Position numbers and translations under genes: made by a program. This document shows positions 28,801-36,264 of a stretch of 64,000 nucleotides of DNA, one piece after another; positions within the stretch are counted from its first letter, which is position 1, and each line of letters starts with the position of its first letter. Origin of the DNA: Crocinitomicaceae bacterium (GTDB lineage: Bacteria > Bacteroidota > Bacteroidia > Flavobacteriales_D > Crocinitomicaceae); NCBI GenBank assembly GCA_024643545.1, contig JAHEMR010000003.1, positions 1 to 64,000 of the forward strand, in the 5' to 3' direction. The notes under the pieces were generated by a model that saw nothing but the letters and a program-made list of their open reading frames with translations, was not told where the DNA came from and did no database searches.

Positions 28801-29577
28801 AAAGGAAACTGTGTATTGTGTTCCCGGTATATTGTTTGAAAGAATGTCGATTTCGTAAGGAGAAGGCAAACAGGTTGTCTGACCAGAACCCGCCACATTG
28901 ATGATCGGTGCGTCACCATTAAAGATAAGGTATTGTCTTACTTTCTGACAGCCAGCTGCATTCGTTAACGTGTGTGTCAAGGTAAATGCACCGAGTCCAT
29001 ACGTATGGGAAATCTGACCTGCAACAATGTTTGCTTGTGTTCCATTAGGACTTGCATCCCCCCAATTGAAGGTCTGTGTTGTTCCTGGAATTGCGGCAAC
29101 ATTCCACAGAAAAGTAGTATTCGTAGTATTCTGACTAACGCAGCGTTTAAACAGGGTAATCCCATTCACAGTAGTCGTTCCAAAACTGATTCCAGTATTC
29201 GCCAGTACAAGGTTGGAAACAGGAGAAGCATTGACCACAATTGTGCGACTTGACGTGTTTGATTGCCCATTGGGATTTGTTACCGTTAATGAAACAGTCG
29301 TTGCTGGCGTTGCCACATTGTACTGAACCGTGTGCGGTCCAACTTGATTCGAAGAAACAGGTGTTGCCCCCGTTCCAAAGGTCCAACTATACGTTGCACC
29401 TGGCAACACATTTGCAGAAGAATTTGTAAAAGTGATGGATTGACCCTGACAAATCGTAATGACACCGGCATTTAAAGATGGATTCGATTGAAAGGAGGAA
29501 ATTGGTACCTGAGCCCGTATCATTTGTGCGGTTAAAGACACAAAAAAGAGGAGGAAATAGCTGAATCTGAAGTTCAT
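25885..29577 (-). CDS. Large PKD/Ig-domain surface protein with T9SS type B sorting domain
   Basis: The product has 1230 aa with a signal peptide (FLLFFVSLTAQMIRAQ). Successive PKD/Ig-like domains fill most of the length (YSWTFGTGATPV near the N-terminus, then repeats of QDYTVCPGTIINPTDYIT type). A SprB-like repeat (VRCFGGTDGGINLTTNQQG...LSNLSAGTYSVLIT) and its partner (QCGEANGQLDLSVTGGTGSY) lie near residues 1000-1130. The last ~95 residues form the type B domain (VPQFLSPNSDGKNDQW, VYNRWGNIVYQS). The translational overlap with a PorP/SprF gene indicates that this is the cargo for that partner. Confidence 0.9.
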   Translation of the reverse strand: MNFRFSYFLLFFVSLTAQMIRAQVPISSFQSNPSLNAGVITICQGQSITFTNSSANVLPGATYSWTFGTGATPVSSNQVGPHTVQYNVATPATTVSLTVTNPNGQSNTSSRTIVVNASPVSNLVLANTGISFGTTTVNGITLFKRCVSQNTTNTTFLWNVAAIPGTTQTFNWGDASPNGTQANIVAGQISHTYGLGAFTLTHTLTNAAGCQKVRQYLIFNGDAPIINVAGSGQTTCLPSPYEIDILSNNIPGTQYTVSFTDGTPSSIFSTINDTTIAHIFNTSSCGQSYPVGPITINNAFSSTIVAQNACGTTFATVGPITISTGSDAQFTYTPASPICVNQDVSFSNTSSSGESVSNNGCSNAYGHYWSIQETTGYTIPYGSLGSNNGNINGNYDYTTWTNGTDSLVVNFNFPGTYHVWMYTGNTCGMDSIMQIVTINPTGTVLATPMVQTICSGDFFNPIVFSSTVPGYTVTWNLQDSTNVTGFNVATGSGVTNTTVTPMMLNNSSNTVGVVHLSAGVGCTNSAPTVVTINVNPVGNIQANPSQAYVCSGNNATIQLSSNLQNATFTWQALAPVTITGESNGSGSTISQTLSNSGNTLDTVFYTIFIGGVQCPGDSIVVPVVVQPNLGINAVQDYTVCPGTIINPTDYITSPVGATLTWTNTNGSIGIPTSGSGQIPTFAAGSNTGTTNISATITMTAVLNSICPSVQDQFTVTINPVGTVDLSTEDTLICSGETVDVSYSSNLSNMSVVWNHVSPSTITGASNGSANNGTVTDVLVNTGNTIDTVIYYFVPTGISCLSDTMFLSVAVQPQITMNQVSDITVCAGTSINPADYVTSPAGGVISWTNSNVNIGLAASGNGQIPTWIAGANNTGSSLSGTITATAQLNGCTGVQDDFVVSINPTPGFQFTTNPAGGLSCISPTAQISGVIQPNNCTVSWVGPGIVSGAQTTTITVNAPGSYIVTVTNPTTGCVNLDTVIMDAPNIVDITDVVLTNVRCFGGTDGGINLTTNQQGPLTYAWTPNVGATNVLSNLSAGTYSVLITNDDQCTADTTLVISEPQPIEINLLSSLISQCGEANGQLDLSVTGGTGSYSYSWSNGQNTQDLLAVDKGNYILTVTDANNCELIDTFSVDCTPLIPIVVPQFLSPNSDGKNDQWIFGNTSQYPEIQVWVYNRWGNIVYQSEVYQNDWNGWYTEGRQVDGPLPAATYFYVIDTKKKSQDLIKGYLEIQP

Positions 29578-29593
29578 TCGTGATAGTTTTGTG

Positions 29594-29601
29594 CAAAAGT
29601 A
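29594..29601 (-). promoter_or_regulatory. -7 element TACTTTTG of the adhesin-PorP-OmpA operon
   Basis: On the minus strand TACTTTTG matches TAnnTTTG, 17 bases before ATG 29577, and 20 bases upstream lies TTTT where the -33 TTTG is expected. Confidence 0.55.
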
Positions 29602-29688
29602 AGCCTTTTAAAAAATCTACGAAAATAGAAAGTCAACTTAACACGCTCAATGAGTGATTAAACTTATTCTTTAATCTGAAAAGTGAAA

Positions 29689-31038
29689 CTAGAAACAGTG
29701 TCCGATTTGAAAGAAAAACTGTTTGTCTTCCTTGGAAATGGCATAATCAAATCTTAAAATGGTATTGACATTCCATGCGATGCGTAAGCCTAGTCCACCA
29801 TTTGAACGGAGGTTTTTTACATTCTGATTCCACATAGATGCACCTGAATCCCAAACAGCTCCAAAATCGTAAAAAGGAACTGCGCTAAACGCTAAATGCT
29901 GTTTGAATGCATCAAGTTCACCAAAACGGTATCGAAATTCTATGTTATTAAAGAACATCACCCTTGATAAAAAACGGCTCTGTTTGAAACCACGAAGTGT
30001 TTGCCCGCCTCCTAATCCTTCGATGCTGCCCTCTGATGTCCATTGGTCTTGGTATTCGTAGAATGGAGCATCCATTGCCGTATAACCCAAGGAAAAACGG
30101 GCAGCGAAAATTAACTTTTTAAATGTATCTGGGAGCAAACGTTGGTAAAAATTAACATGCGCAAAAGTCTTATTGAAGTTAAATTGAGATCCCAGTGCTT
30201 TCAAGGAAAGTTCATTGGTTAATTCGGCAAAAATTCCACTGGACGGATCTCCCTCCAAATCACGCGTATCGTAAATAAAACCAGCCTGTACGAATGAAAC
30301 TAAATTTTGACCAACTCCACGTATCAATCCATGCTGAAAATCCGTTGTTAAAAGGGAATTCCCGGAAAATGCAGTTAAATTCAATTTTGCCAATTCATAT
30401 CCTGCCAAAAGTCGAATCCGTCCTTCATTAAAGGAACGTTCCATACTCAAATTTAATATGGCTTCTTTTTTTGTGTACTGATGAAAAAAGGCATTTTGTC
30501 CCGTCAAAGAAGCATCATAGTCGCTAAAAGAGGCATGATGAATTACGTTTTGTGTAGAATCACCATTCGGATAATAACTTAAGCCCGGATTCGTTTCGGC
30601 TTCATTGATTCCGAAATACAATAAATTCGGATTAATTTCATAAGCCAATTCACCGCGAAGCCTCCATTTTGTATTCAAAATATACGGAACATCAACTGTT
30701 ACCATGATTTCTTTTTGCTGTCTGGAGGTGAGAAACATGGTGACATCAATTTCAGCACGGTATGGAGTGTATTTAAAGAATGGATCGGATTTTTTTCCAT
30801 TGAAAAAAAAACTACCTTCAGCTCCGATTCCTAAACCATTAACGGGATCAGAACTGATATCTGGAACACCTGTCACATAAAACCCTTCGCGTTTTGCGGC
30901 CAGATCCTCCTCGGATAATTGCTTTTCCTTTGCGATGGCAAATGGGAGCTTGAGTGTATCCTCTTTCAAATTAGTTTGGGAACCTGCGAAAAACGAAAAA
31001 AAGCCAATATAAGTGAGTAAAATGGAGTTTTTTTTCAT
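29689..31038 (-). CDS. Omp85/BamA-TamA-like outer-membrane barrel without POTRA domains
   Basis: The product has 449 aa with a signal peptide (FFSFFAGSQ). The C-terminal part carries the surface-antigen (D15) barrel features: DTRDLEGDPSSGIFAEL, and GGGQTLRGFKQSRF corresponding to the conserved lid-lock loop (R-G-F/Y). The N-terminal 70 residues contain no recognisable POTRA, so this is a short barrel-only member. Such proteins are seen in Bacteroidota but their substrates are unknown. Single gene, co-directional with the operon downstream, and separated from it by 111 bp. Confidence 0.8.
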   Translation of the reverse strand: MKKNSILLTYIGFFSFFAGSQTNLKEDTLKLPFAIAKEKQLSEEDLAAKREGFYVTGVPDISSDPVNGLGIGAEGSFFFNGKKSDPFFKYTPYRAEIDVTMFLTSRQQKEIMVTVDVPYILNTKWRLRGELAYEINPNLLYFGINEAETNPGLSYYPNGDSTQNVIHHASFSDYDASLTGQNAFFHQYTKKEAILNLSMERSFNEGRIRLLAGYELAKLNLTAFSGNSLLTTDFQHGLIRGVGQNLVSFVQAGFIYDTRDLEGDPSSGIFAELTNELSLKALGSQFNFNKTFAHVNFYQRLLPDTFKKLIFAARFSLGYTAMDAPFYEYQDQWTSEGSIEGLGGGQTLRGFKQSRFLSRVMFFNNIEFRYRFGELDAFKQHLAFSAVPFYDFGAVWDSGASMWNQNVKNLRSNGGLGLRIAWNVNTILRFDYAISKEDKQFFFQIGHCF

Positions 31039-31126
31039 CGGGAGATCAAGTTTGTATTGAGTAACACAAGATTAATCAATTTTGATCAATAAAGAGATTT
31101 AATTGAAAAAATCAAGGTAATCCAAC

Positions 31127-31156
31127 CTTGCAAATAGATGTTGCGTTTTACTTTTG
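31127..31156 (+). promoter_or_regulatory. Putative promoter CTTG-N18-TACTTTTG of the arylsulfotransferase-like gene
   Basis: TACTTTTG at 31149-31156 matches the -7 consensus; CTTG 18 bases upstream is a partial -33. It would give a leader of about 55 nt before ATG 31219. Confidence 0.4.
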
Positions 31157-31218
31157 TTCATCATAAATTCACATTTTTTTAAAATTTGTGTAATATTGAT
31201 ACCTTAATCTATTCCTCA

Positions 31219-32886
31219 ATGAAAAAAACTAAAACCCTCTTATTTTCTCTCCTCGTTTTTTCCTTTCATAGTTTCGCACAAAAGTGGGGGAATTATACGC
31301 TTTATAGTATTCAAAATTCAAGCACTACATACTTAATCGATACCAATAATGTAGTTTACCACACATGGACACATGCTACTTCCGATAAAACAGGATATTC
31401 AAGCTATTTAATGCCCGACAAAATACTTTGGAGAACCGTAAAAACCTCTACGTCATTAAATGGTGGAGGCATTACTGGTAAAGTGCAAAAAGTCGATTGG
31501 AATGGAACAGTTCTTTGGAATTTTACTTATTCGAGCTCTACATATTGCATGCATCACGATATTTGTCCACTTCCAAATGGAAATGTACTGTTGATTTCTT
31601 ATGATGTGCGAACCGCAGCTGAATCGTCTGCAGCCGGACGAACAGCCTCAGGATCTGTTTGGTCAGAAAAAATCATTGAAGTGAAGCCAACCGGTGCAAC
31701 CACTGGGGACATAGTTTGGGAATGGAAATTATGGGACCACCTGGTTCAGAATGTGGATCCTGCGAAAAGTAATTATCAAACATCTATTTCTGAACATCCT
31801 GAATTATTGAACATTAACTATAATTCCACCGCGCAAGATTGGGTTCATATGAATGGAATCGATTATAATCCGGTACTTGACCAAATTACTTTTAGTTCGC
31901 ACATGTTGAATCAGTGGTTTGTGATTGATCATAGCACTTCCATTGCCGAGGCAGCTTCCCATGCTGGTGGATTCGCAGGAAAAGGCGGAGATTTTCTATA
32001 CCGATATGGAAATCCAACATCTTACGGAATGACCGGCAGTACCGTGTTAAATGTGACACACGATGCTCACTGGATTCCGGAGGGCAGTCCAGATGCAGGA
32101 CGCTTAGTTGGGTTTAACAACGCGGGGATTTCGAATCAACAATCAGCCGTGGATCAAGTGAATGTTCCCTTGAATGGATACAATTATAATTTAACACCTG
32201 GTCAAGCTTTTGCACCATTGATTTACGACGAGCGTTTAGCATGCAACGGTTCGACATCTAACATGGGGAATTCACAACAACTTCCAAACGGAAACGCGCT
32301 TGTTTGCATGGCCATGCAAGGACTCATTTACGAAGTGAATCCAAACGGAACAACCATTTGGTCGAAATCGACAACCGGAACAGTACCTCAAGCTTTTAGA
32401 TACAGTGATTGTTATGTGAATGGAACAAATATTCCAATTCCAACCATCACGGAGGCGAATAACTTATTGACATCCACTACAGCAGATACGTATCAATGGT
32501 ATTTCAATGGTCAAGCCATTCCAGGCGCTACTAGTCAATCCTACACGCCAACAGCGAATGGAATTTACCTGGTAAAAACCATGGACAATACCGCCTGTTT
32601 CAAACAATACTCAACAAGTTATTCTTACGTAAACTCAGCTGACGTTACAGAAATAAATGGAACAAGTTTGAGTATTTATCCGAATCCTTCGATGAACGGA
32701 CACTTTGTAATCCAAAGTACGATGCTTGAGTCATATGATGTGGTTAACATGCTGGGACAATTCATGACACAAAGTACAAACTCATCCGAAATCGATTTGT
32801 CAAATCAATTAAACGGAATCTATTTGATTCATATTCATTTAACAAATGGACAGACATTGACTAAACGATTAATAGTTTCAAAATAA
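31219..32886 (+). CDS. Arylsulfotransferase-family protein with T9SS type A sorting domain
   Basis: The product has 555 aa from ATG 31219; the signal peptide (KTLLFSLLVFSFHSFAQ) follows directly. Residues about 20-400 form the ASST-like beta-propeller: VVYHTWTH, KVQKVDWNGTVLWNF, the HHDICPLPNGNVLLIS block and a late THDAHWIPEG. ASST enzymes move sulfate between phenolic compounds through a catalytic His; which His would act here is not certain. A short Ig-like unit (YQWYFNGQAIPGATSQSYTP) precedes the type A C-terminal domain (LSIYPNPSMNG...). First of four consecutive exported proteins. Confidence 0.8.
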   Translation: MKKTKTLLFSLLVFSFHSFAQKWGNYTLYSIQNSSTTYLIDTNNVVYHTWTHATSDKTGYSSYLMPDKILWRTVKTSTSLNGGGITGKVQKVDWNGTVLWNFTYSSSTYCMHHDICPLPNGNVLLISYDVRTAAESSAAGRTASGSVWSEKIIEVKPTGATTGDIVWEWKLWDHLVQNVDPAKSNYQTSISEHPELLNINYNSTAQDWVHMNGIDYNPVLDQITFSSHMLNQWFVIDHSTSIAEAASHAGGFAGKGGDFLYRYGNPTSYGMTGSTVLNVTHDAHWIPEGSPDAGRLVGFNNAGISNQQSAVDQVNVPLNGYNYNLTPGQAFAPLIYDERLACNGSTSNMGNSQQLPNGNALVCMAMQGLIYEVNPNGTTIWSKSTTGTVPQAFRYSDCYVNGTNIPIPTITEANNLLTSTTADTYQWYFNGQAIPGATSQSYTPTANGIYLVKTMDNTACFKQYSTSYSYVNSADVTEINGTSLSIYPNPSMNGHFVIQSTMLESYDVVNMLGQFMTQSTNSSEIDLSNQLNGIYLIHIHLTNGQTLTKRLIVSK

Positions 32887-32892
32887 ACGACT

Positions 32893-33879
32893 ATGAAAAC
32901 ACTTTCTATTTTTATCCTTTTTATGGGGTTTACAAGTATTTCCTTTGCAAAAAAAGTGAAATTCGCAGTTGACATGTCACAGCAAATTGTGAATGTAACA
33001 GGTGTTCACATTGTTGGAGATTTTCAAACAATAGCTGGATTTCCTGGCGGTGATTGGGTTTCCAATTCAACTCCCATGACACAAGAGGGAACATCAAATA
33101 TTTACAGCATCGTAGTCGATATTCCAGCCTTTCAAAAATACGAATACAAGTTTGTCAATGGAATTCAGTTTTACGAAGCGGAATTTGTACCGTATGAATC
33201 AAGAGTTGGGTATGACTTTAACGACAACCGTTGGTTGTATGTAGACTCTTTATCGAATGATACAACATTTGTTGGAGCTATCCTTTTTGCAGACAACGCG
33301 CCTTTGGGTAAGCAATTGATTCGTTTCTACGCCAATATGTACCAAGAAACTGTATCCTCCAATGGTGTTCATGTCCTTACCAATACATCTAACTTTAATC
33401 CAACAGCCAACTGGATGTATACGTTCGGTTCTGACTTATATGAAATCATTCTGTACGCTGATTCTTCCAGTAATGTACAATACGCTTTTCTAAATGGCAA
33501 CTCACTTGTAGACATGGAGAATATTCCGTCCATGTGCAACGTGCAAGGATACCGATCTATTGATGCCACGATGGATACGTTACTGACCAAAGTTTGCTTT
33601 GCCAGTTGCGAATTTTGTTCAGGAGTTGGCATCAATGAATCAACGATGGAACAACTTCATCTTTCTCCAAATCCAGCGACAAATTCCTTTACTATTTCAT
33701 CCGATTCACCCCTGATGCACGTATCCATTAAAGATATCAATGGTCGAGAAATCACCATCCCAACCGAAGGGAAAAATGAGCTAATGATTACAAGTTCACA
33801 ATGGTCAAGCGGCATCTATTGGATTCACGCAACCATGGAAAATGGAAAATGGTTGAGCGAAAAAATCGTCATCCAATAA
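32893..33879 (+). CDS. Secreted protein with two E-set/starch-binding-like domains and type A sorting domain
   Basis: The product has 328 aa with a signal peptide ending SISFA. Two similar modules, KFAVDMSQQIVNVTGVHIVGDFQ... and FYANMYQETVSSNGVHVLTNTSNF, match the early-set beta-sandwich often found beside Bacteroidota glycan-active exported proteins. The C-terminus (LHLSPNPATNSFTIS...) is a T9SS type A sorting domain. No catalytic domain is visible. It follows the arylsulfotransferase gene by 6 bp and precedes CotH by 9 bp, so it is in the same operon. Confidence 0.78.
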   Translation: MKTLSIFILFMGFTSISFAKKVKFAVDMSQQIVNVTGVHIVGDFQTIAGFPGGDWVSNSTPMTQEGTSNIYSIVVDIPAFQKYEYKFVNGIQFYEAEFVPYESRVGYDFNDNRWLYVDSLSNDTTFVGAILFADNAPLGKQLIRFYANMYQETVSSNGVHVLTNTSNFNPTANWMYTFGSDLYEIILYADSSSNVQYAFLNGNSLVDMENIPSMCNVQGYRSIDATMDTLLTKVCFASCEFCSGVGINESTMEQLHLSPNPATNSFTISSDSPLMHVSIKDINGREITIPTEGKNELMITSSQWSSGIYWIHATMENGKWLSEKIVIQ

Positions 33880-33888
33880 GAAAAACCA

Positions 33889-36153
33889 ATGAAAATATTT
33901 AGCTCCCTCTTATTGCTTTTTATCGGCGTGTCACATGCTCAATCACAAAGTGATTTTTACGATAATAGTCAAATTCAAGAAATCCGTATTTATTTCAGTC
34001 AAACAAATTGGGATTATCAGATGGATACCGCGAAAGCTGGTACTGAATCCTTTATTATTGCGGATTCCGTAGTGATTAATGGCGTTAAATTTCTTTCTGT
34101 TGGAGTAAAATACAAAGGAAATAGTTCATATAATGCTGGTGAAGTTAAAAATCCGTTACACATCAGTCTGAATGAAACATTTTCGCAAAATTATCAAGGA
34201 TACCAAGATGTGAAATTGAGTAATGCTTATGGAGATCCCTCTGTCATCCGCGAAGTGTTGGCTTACGATATATTGAAGGATTACATGGTTTGTCCCAAAG
34301 CTAATTTCGCCAATGTATTCATCAACGACGTTCTCATGGGCTTATACACGAATGTTGAAAGCATTTCAAAAGCTTTTGTTCAAGAACACTTTTATTCGAA
34401 CAACCAGTCTTTCTTCAAATGTAATCCTGTAGGTACGGTAAGCCCGACGACGAAAAGTAACTTGCGTTATATTTCTGCGGACAGTACACAGTACTTTAAT
34501 TATTATCAACTTTTGTCCAATAACGGCTGGAGTGATTTAATTGCCTTATGTAATGCCGCAACAAACAACTTGGCAGCATTAGAAAATTTAATTGATGTGG
34601 ATCGCTCCTTATGGATGTTAGCCTTTAACAATGTGTTTATCAATCTAGATAGTTATTCCGGTGTGTTTGCCCAAAACTACTATTTATACCAAGATAACAA
34701 CGGCTATTTCAATCCGATTATGTGGGACCTCAACATGAGTTTTGGCTCCTTTCCTTTTCTTGGAAGTGGGAACACAAGTATGGGAAGTTTAACGAATTTA
34801 AACATGGAACAATTACCTGTTTCCATGCATAGTACAGATTCCTATTGGCCGTTGATTAAGTCTTTGAATGCCAATCCACTTTTTAAGAAAATGTATTTTG
34901 GACACATCAAAACGTTGATGGATGAAAAGTTAAGTAGTGGAACCTACCTTCAGCGTGCTCAATTTTTCCAAAACTTAATTCAGGCATCTGTAATTGCGGA
35001 TACGAATGACCATTTTACGGATGCACAGTTCTCGTCTTCCTTGACCACTGCCATTCCATTTAGTTCTTACACAGTTCCAGGAATCCAAAATTTAATGTCC
35101 AACCGGTTAGCATATTTATCTGGTACGAGCGAAATCAACCAAACTCAAGCACAAATATCCGCGATTAATGCGAGTCCAACGAGTCCAACTATTGGTCAAA
35201 CGGTGACTATTTCTGCACATGTCAGCAATGCTACTACTGTTTACTTCGGTTATCGCGCCAGTGTATTTGATCATTTTACACGAGTAGAGATGTTAGATGA
35301 CGGTCAACACAACGACGGTGCAGCTGGTGATCAAGTGTATGGATATCAATACGCTATGGATCATATCTTGACACAATATTACATTTATGCAGAAAATGCA
35401 TTAATAGGAAAATTCTCCCCAGAAAGAGCTGAATACGAATATTATACACTCTATGCAAATATGAGTTCACCTCAAGGAAATGAGCTTGTTTTAAATGAAA
35501 TATTAGCGAACAACTTTAGCGGGGTCATTAACGAATATGGATTCCGAAAAGATTGGCTGGAATTGTATAACAACAGTTCATCTACAAAAAATCTACTCGG
35601 GCTTTTCTTAAGTGACGACAAGGACAAATTGAATAAATATGCTTTCCCAATCAATGGAACTATCAACAGCAACAGTACCAATGTGGTTTGGATGGACAAC
35701 ACCTTAAATTCTTCGAACTATATGCATGCCAATTTCAGTCTTTCGAATGGGGGCGAAACGGTATACTTAACTAATTCTCAAGGGCTTATTTTAGATAGTG
35801 TTTCATATCCGTTACTCATCGAAGATGTTTCTTTTGGAAGATGTCCGGACGGAACTGGAACGTGGGGCTTAATGAATAACCCAAGTTTTAATGCCCAAAA
35901 TTGCATCGTAGGACTGACAGAAATTGCAATTGAACTGTACAATATTTCACCAAATCCATTTGAAAACAGTTTATGTATTACGAGTTCAGAAAACATGTTT
36001 GGTGAAATTCAATTATTAAACCTAAATGGACAGACCGTACAACGAATAAATTGCGCATCCAAGAAAATAGAAATTCCCACAGACTATTTAAAACAAGGGG
36101 TTTATTTACTTCAATTCAACGGACAAAACATTGGAAAAGTAGTAAAATTTTAA
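33889..36153 (+). CDS. CotH-family secreted protein with lamin-tail and type A sorting domain
   Basis: The product has 754 aa with a signal peptide (LLLLFIGVSHAQS). Residues about 25-410 are the CotH domain: VKYKGNSSYN, a YQDVKLSNAYGDPSVIREVLAYD segment, GLYTNVE, and IMWDLNMSFGSF, which corresponds to the metal-binding WD-x-x-x-x-FG part of CotH kinases. Residues about 530-640 form a lamin-tail domain (LVLNEILANNFS...DWLELYNNSS). The last ~75 residues are a type A domain (ISPNPFENSL). CotH of Bacillus phosphorylates a spore-coat protein; the target here is unknown. Confidence 0.85.
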   Translation: MKIFSSLLLLFIGVSHAQSQSDFYDNSQIQEIRIYFSQTNWDYQMDTAKAGTESFIIADSVVINGVKFLSVGVKYKGNSSYNAGEVKNPLHISLNETFSQNYQGYQDVKLSNAYGDPSVIREVLAYDILKDYMVCPKANFANVFINDVLMGLYTNVESISKAFVQEHFYSNNQSFFKCNPVGTVSPTTKSNLRYISADSTQYFNYYQLLSNNGWSDLIALCNAATNNLAALENLIDVDRSLWMLAFNNVFINLDSYSGVFAQNYYLYQDNNGYFNPIMWDLNMSFGSFPFLGSGNTSMGSLTNLNMEQLPVSMHSTDSYWPLIKSLNANPLFKKMYFGHIKTLMDEKLSSGTYLQRAQFFQNLIQASVIADTNDHFTDAQFSSSLTTAIPFSSYTVPGIQNLMSNRLAYLSGTSEINQTQAQISAINASPTSPTIGQTVTISAHVSNATTVYFGYRASVFDHFTRVEMLDDGQHNDGAAGDQVYGYQYAMDHILTQYYIYAENALIGKFSPERAEYEYYTLYANMSSPQGNELVLNEILANNFSGVINEYGFRKDWLELYNNSSSTKNLLGLFLSDDKDKLNKYAFPINGTINSNSTNVVWMDNTLNSSNYMHANFSLSNGGETVYLTNSQGLILDSVSYPLLIEDVSFGRCPDGTGTWGLMNNPSFNAQNCIVGLTEIAIELYNISPNPFENSLCITSSENMFGEIQLLNLNGQTVQRINCASKKIEIPTDYLKQGVYLLQFNGQNIGKVVKF

Positions 36154-36264
36154 TGCTATCCCAACCATTATTTGCTTTTCCCGTTTTAGTTTCGTGATGC
36201 CATTTGGATAAACTTTTAAAATATAACTCCAAACAAAGTAAACTAGATCTCCAAACATAAAACC

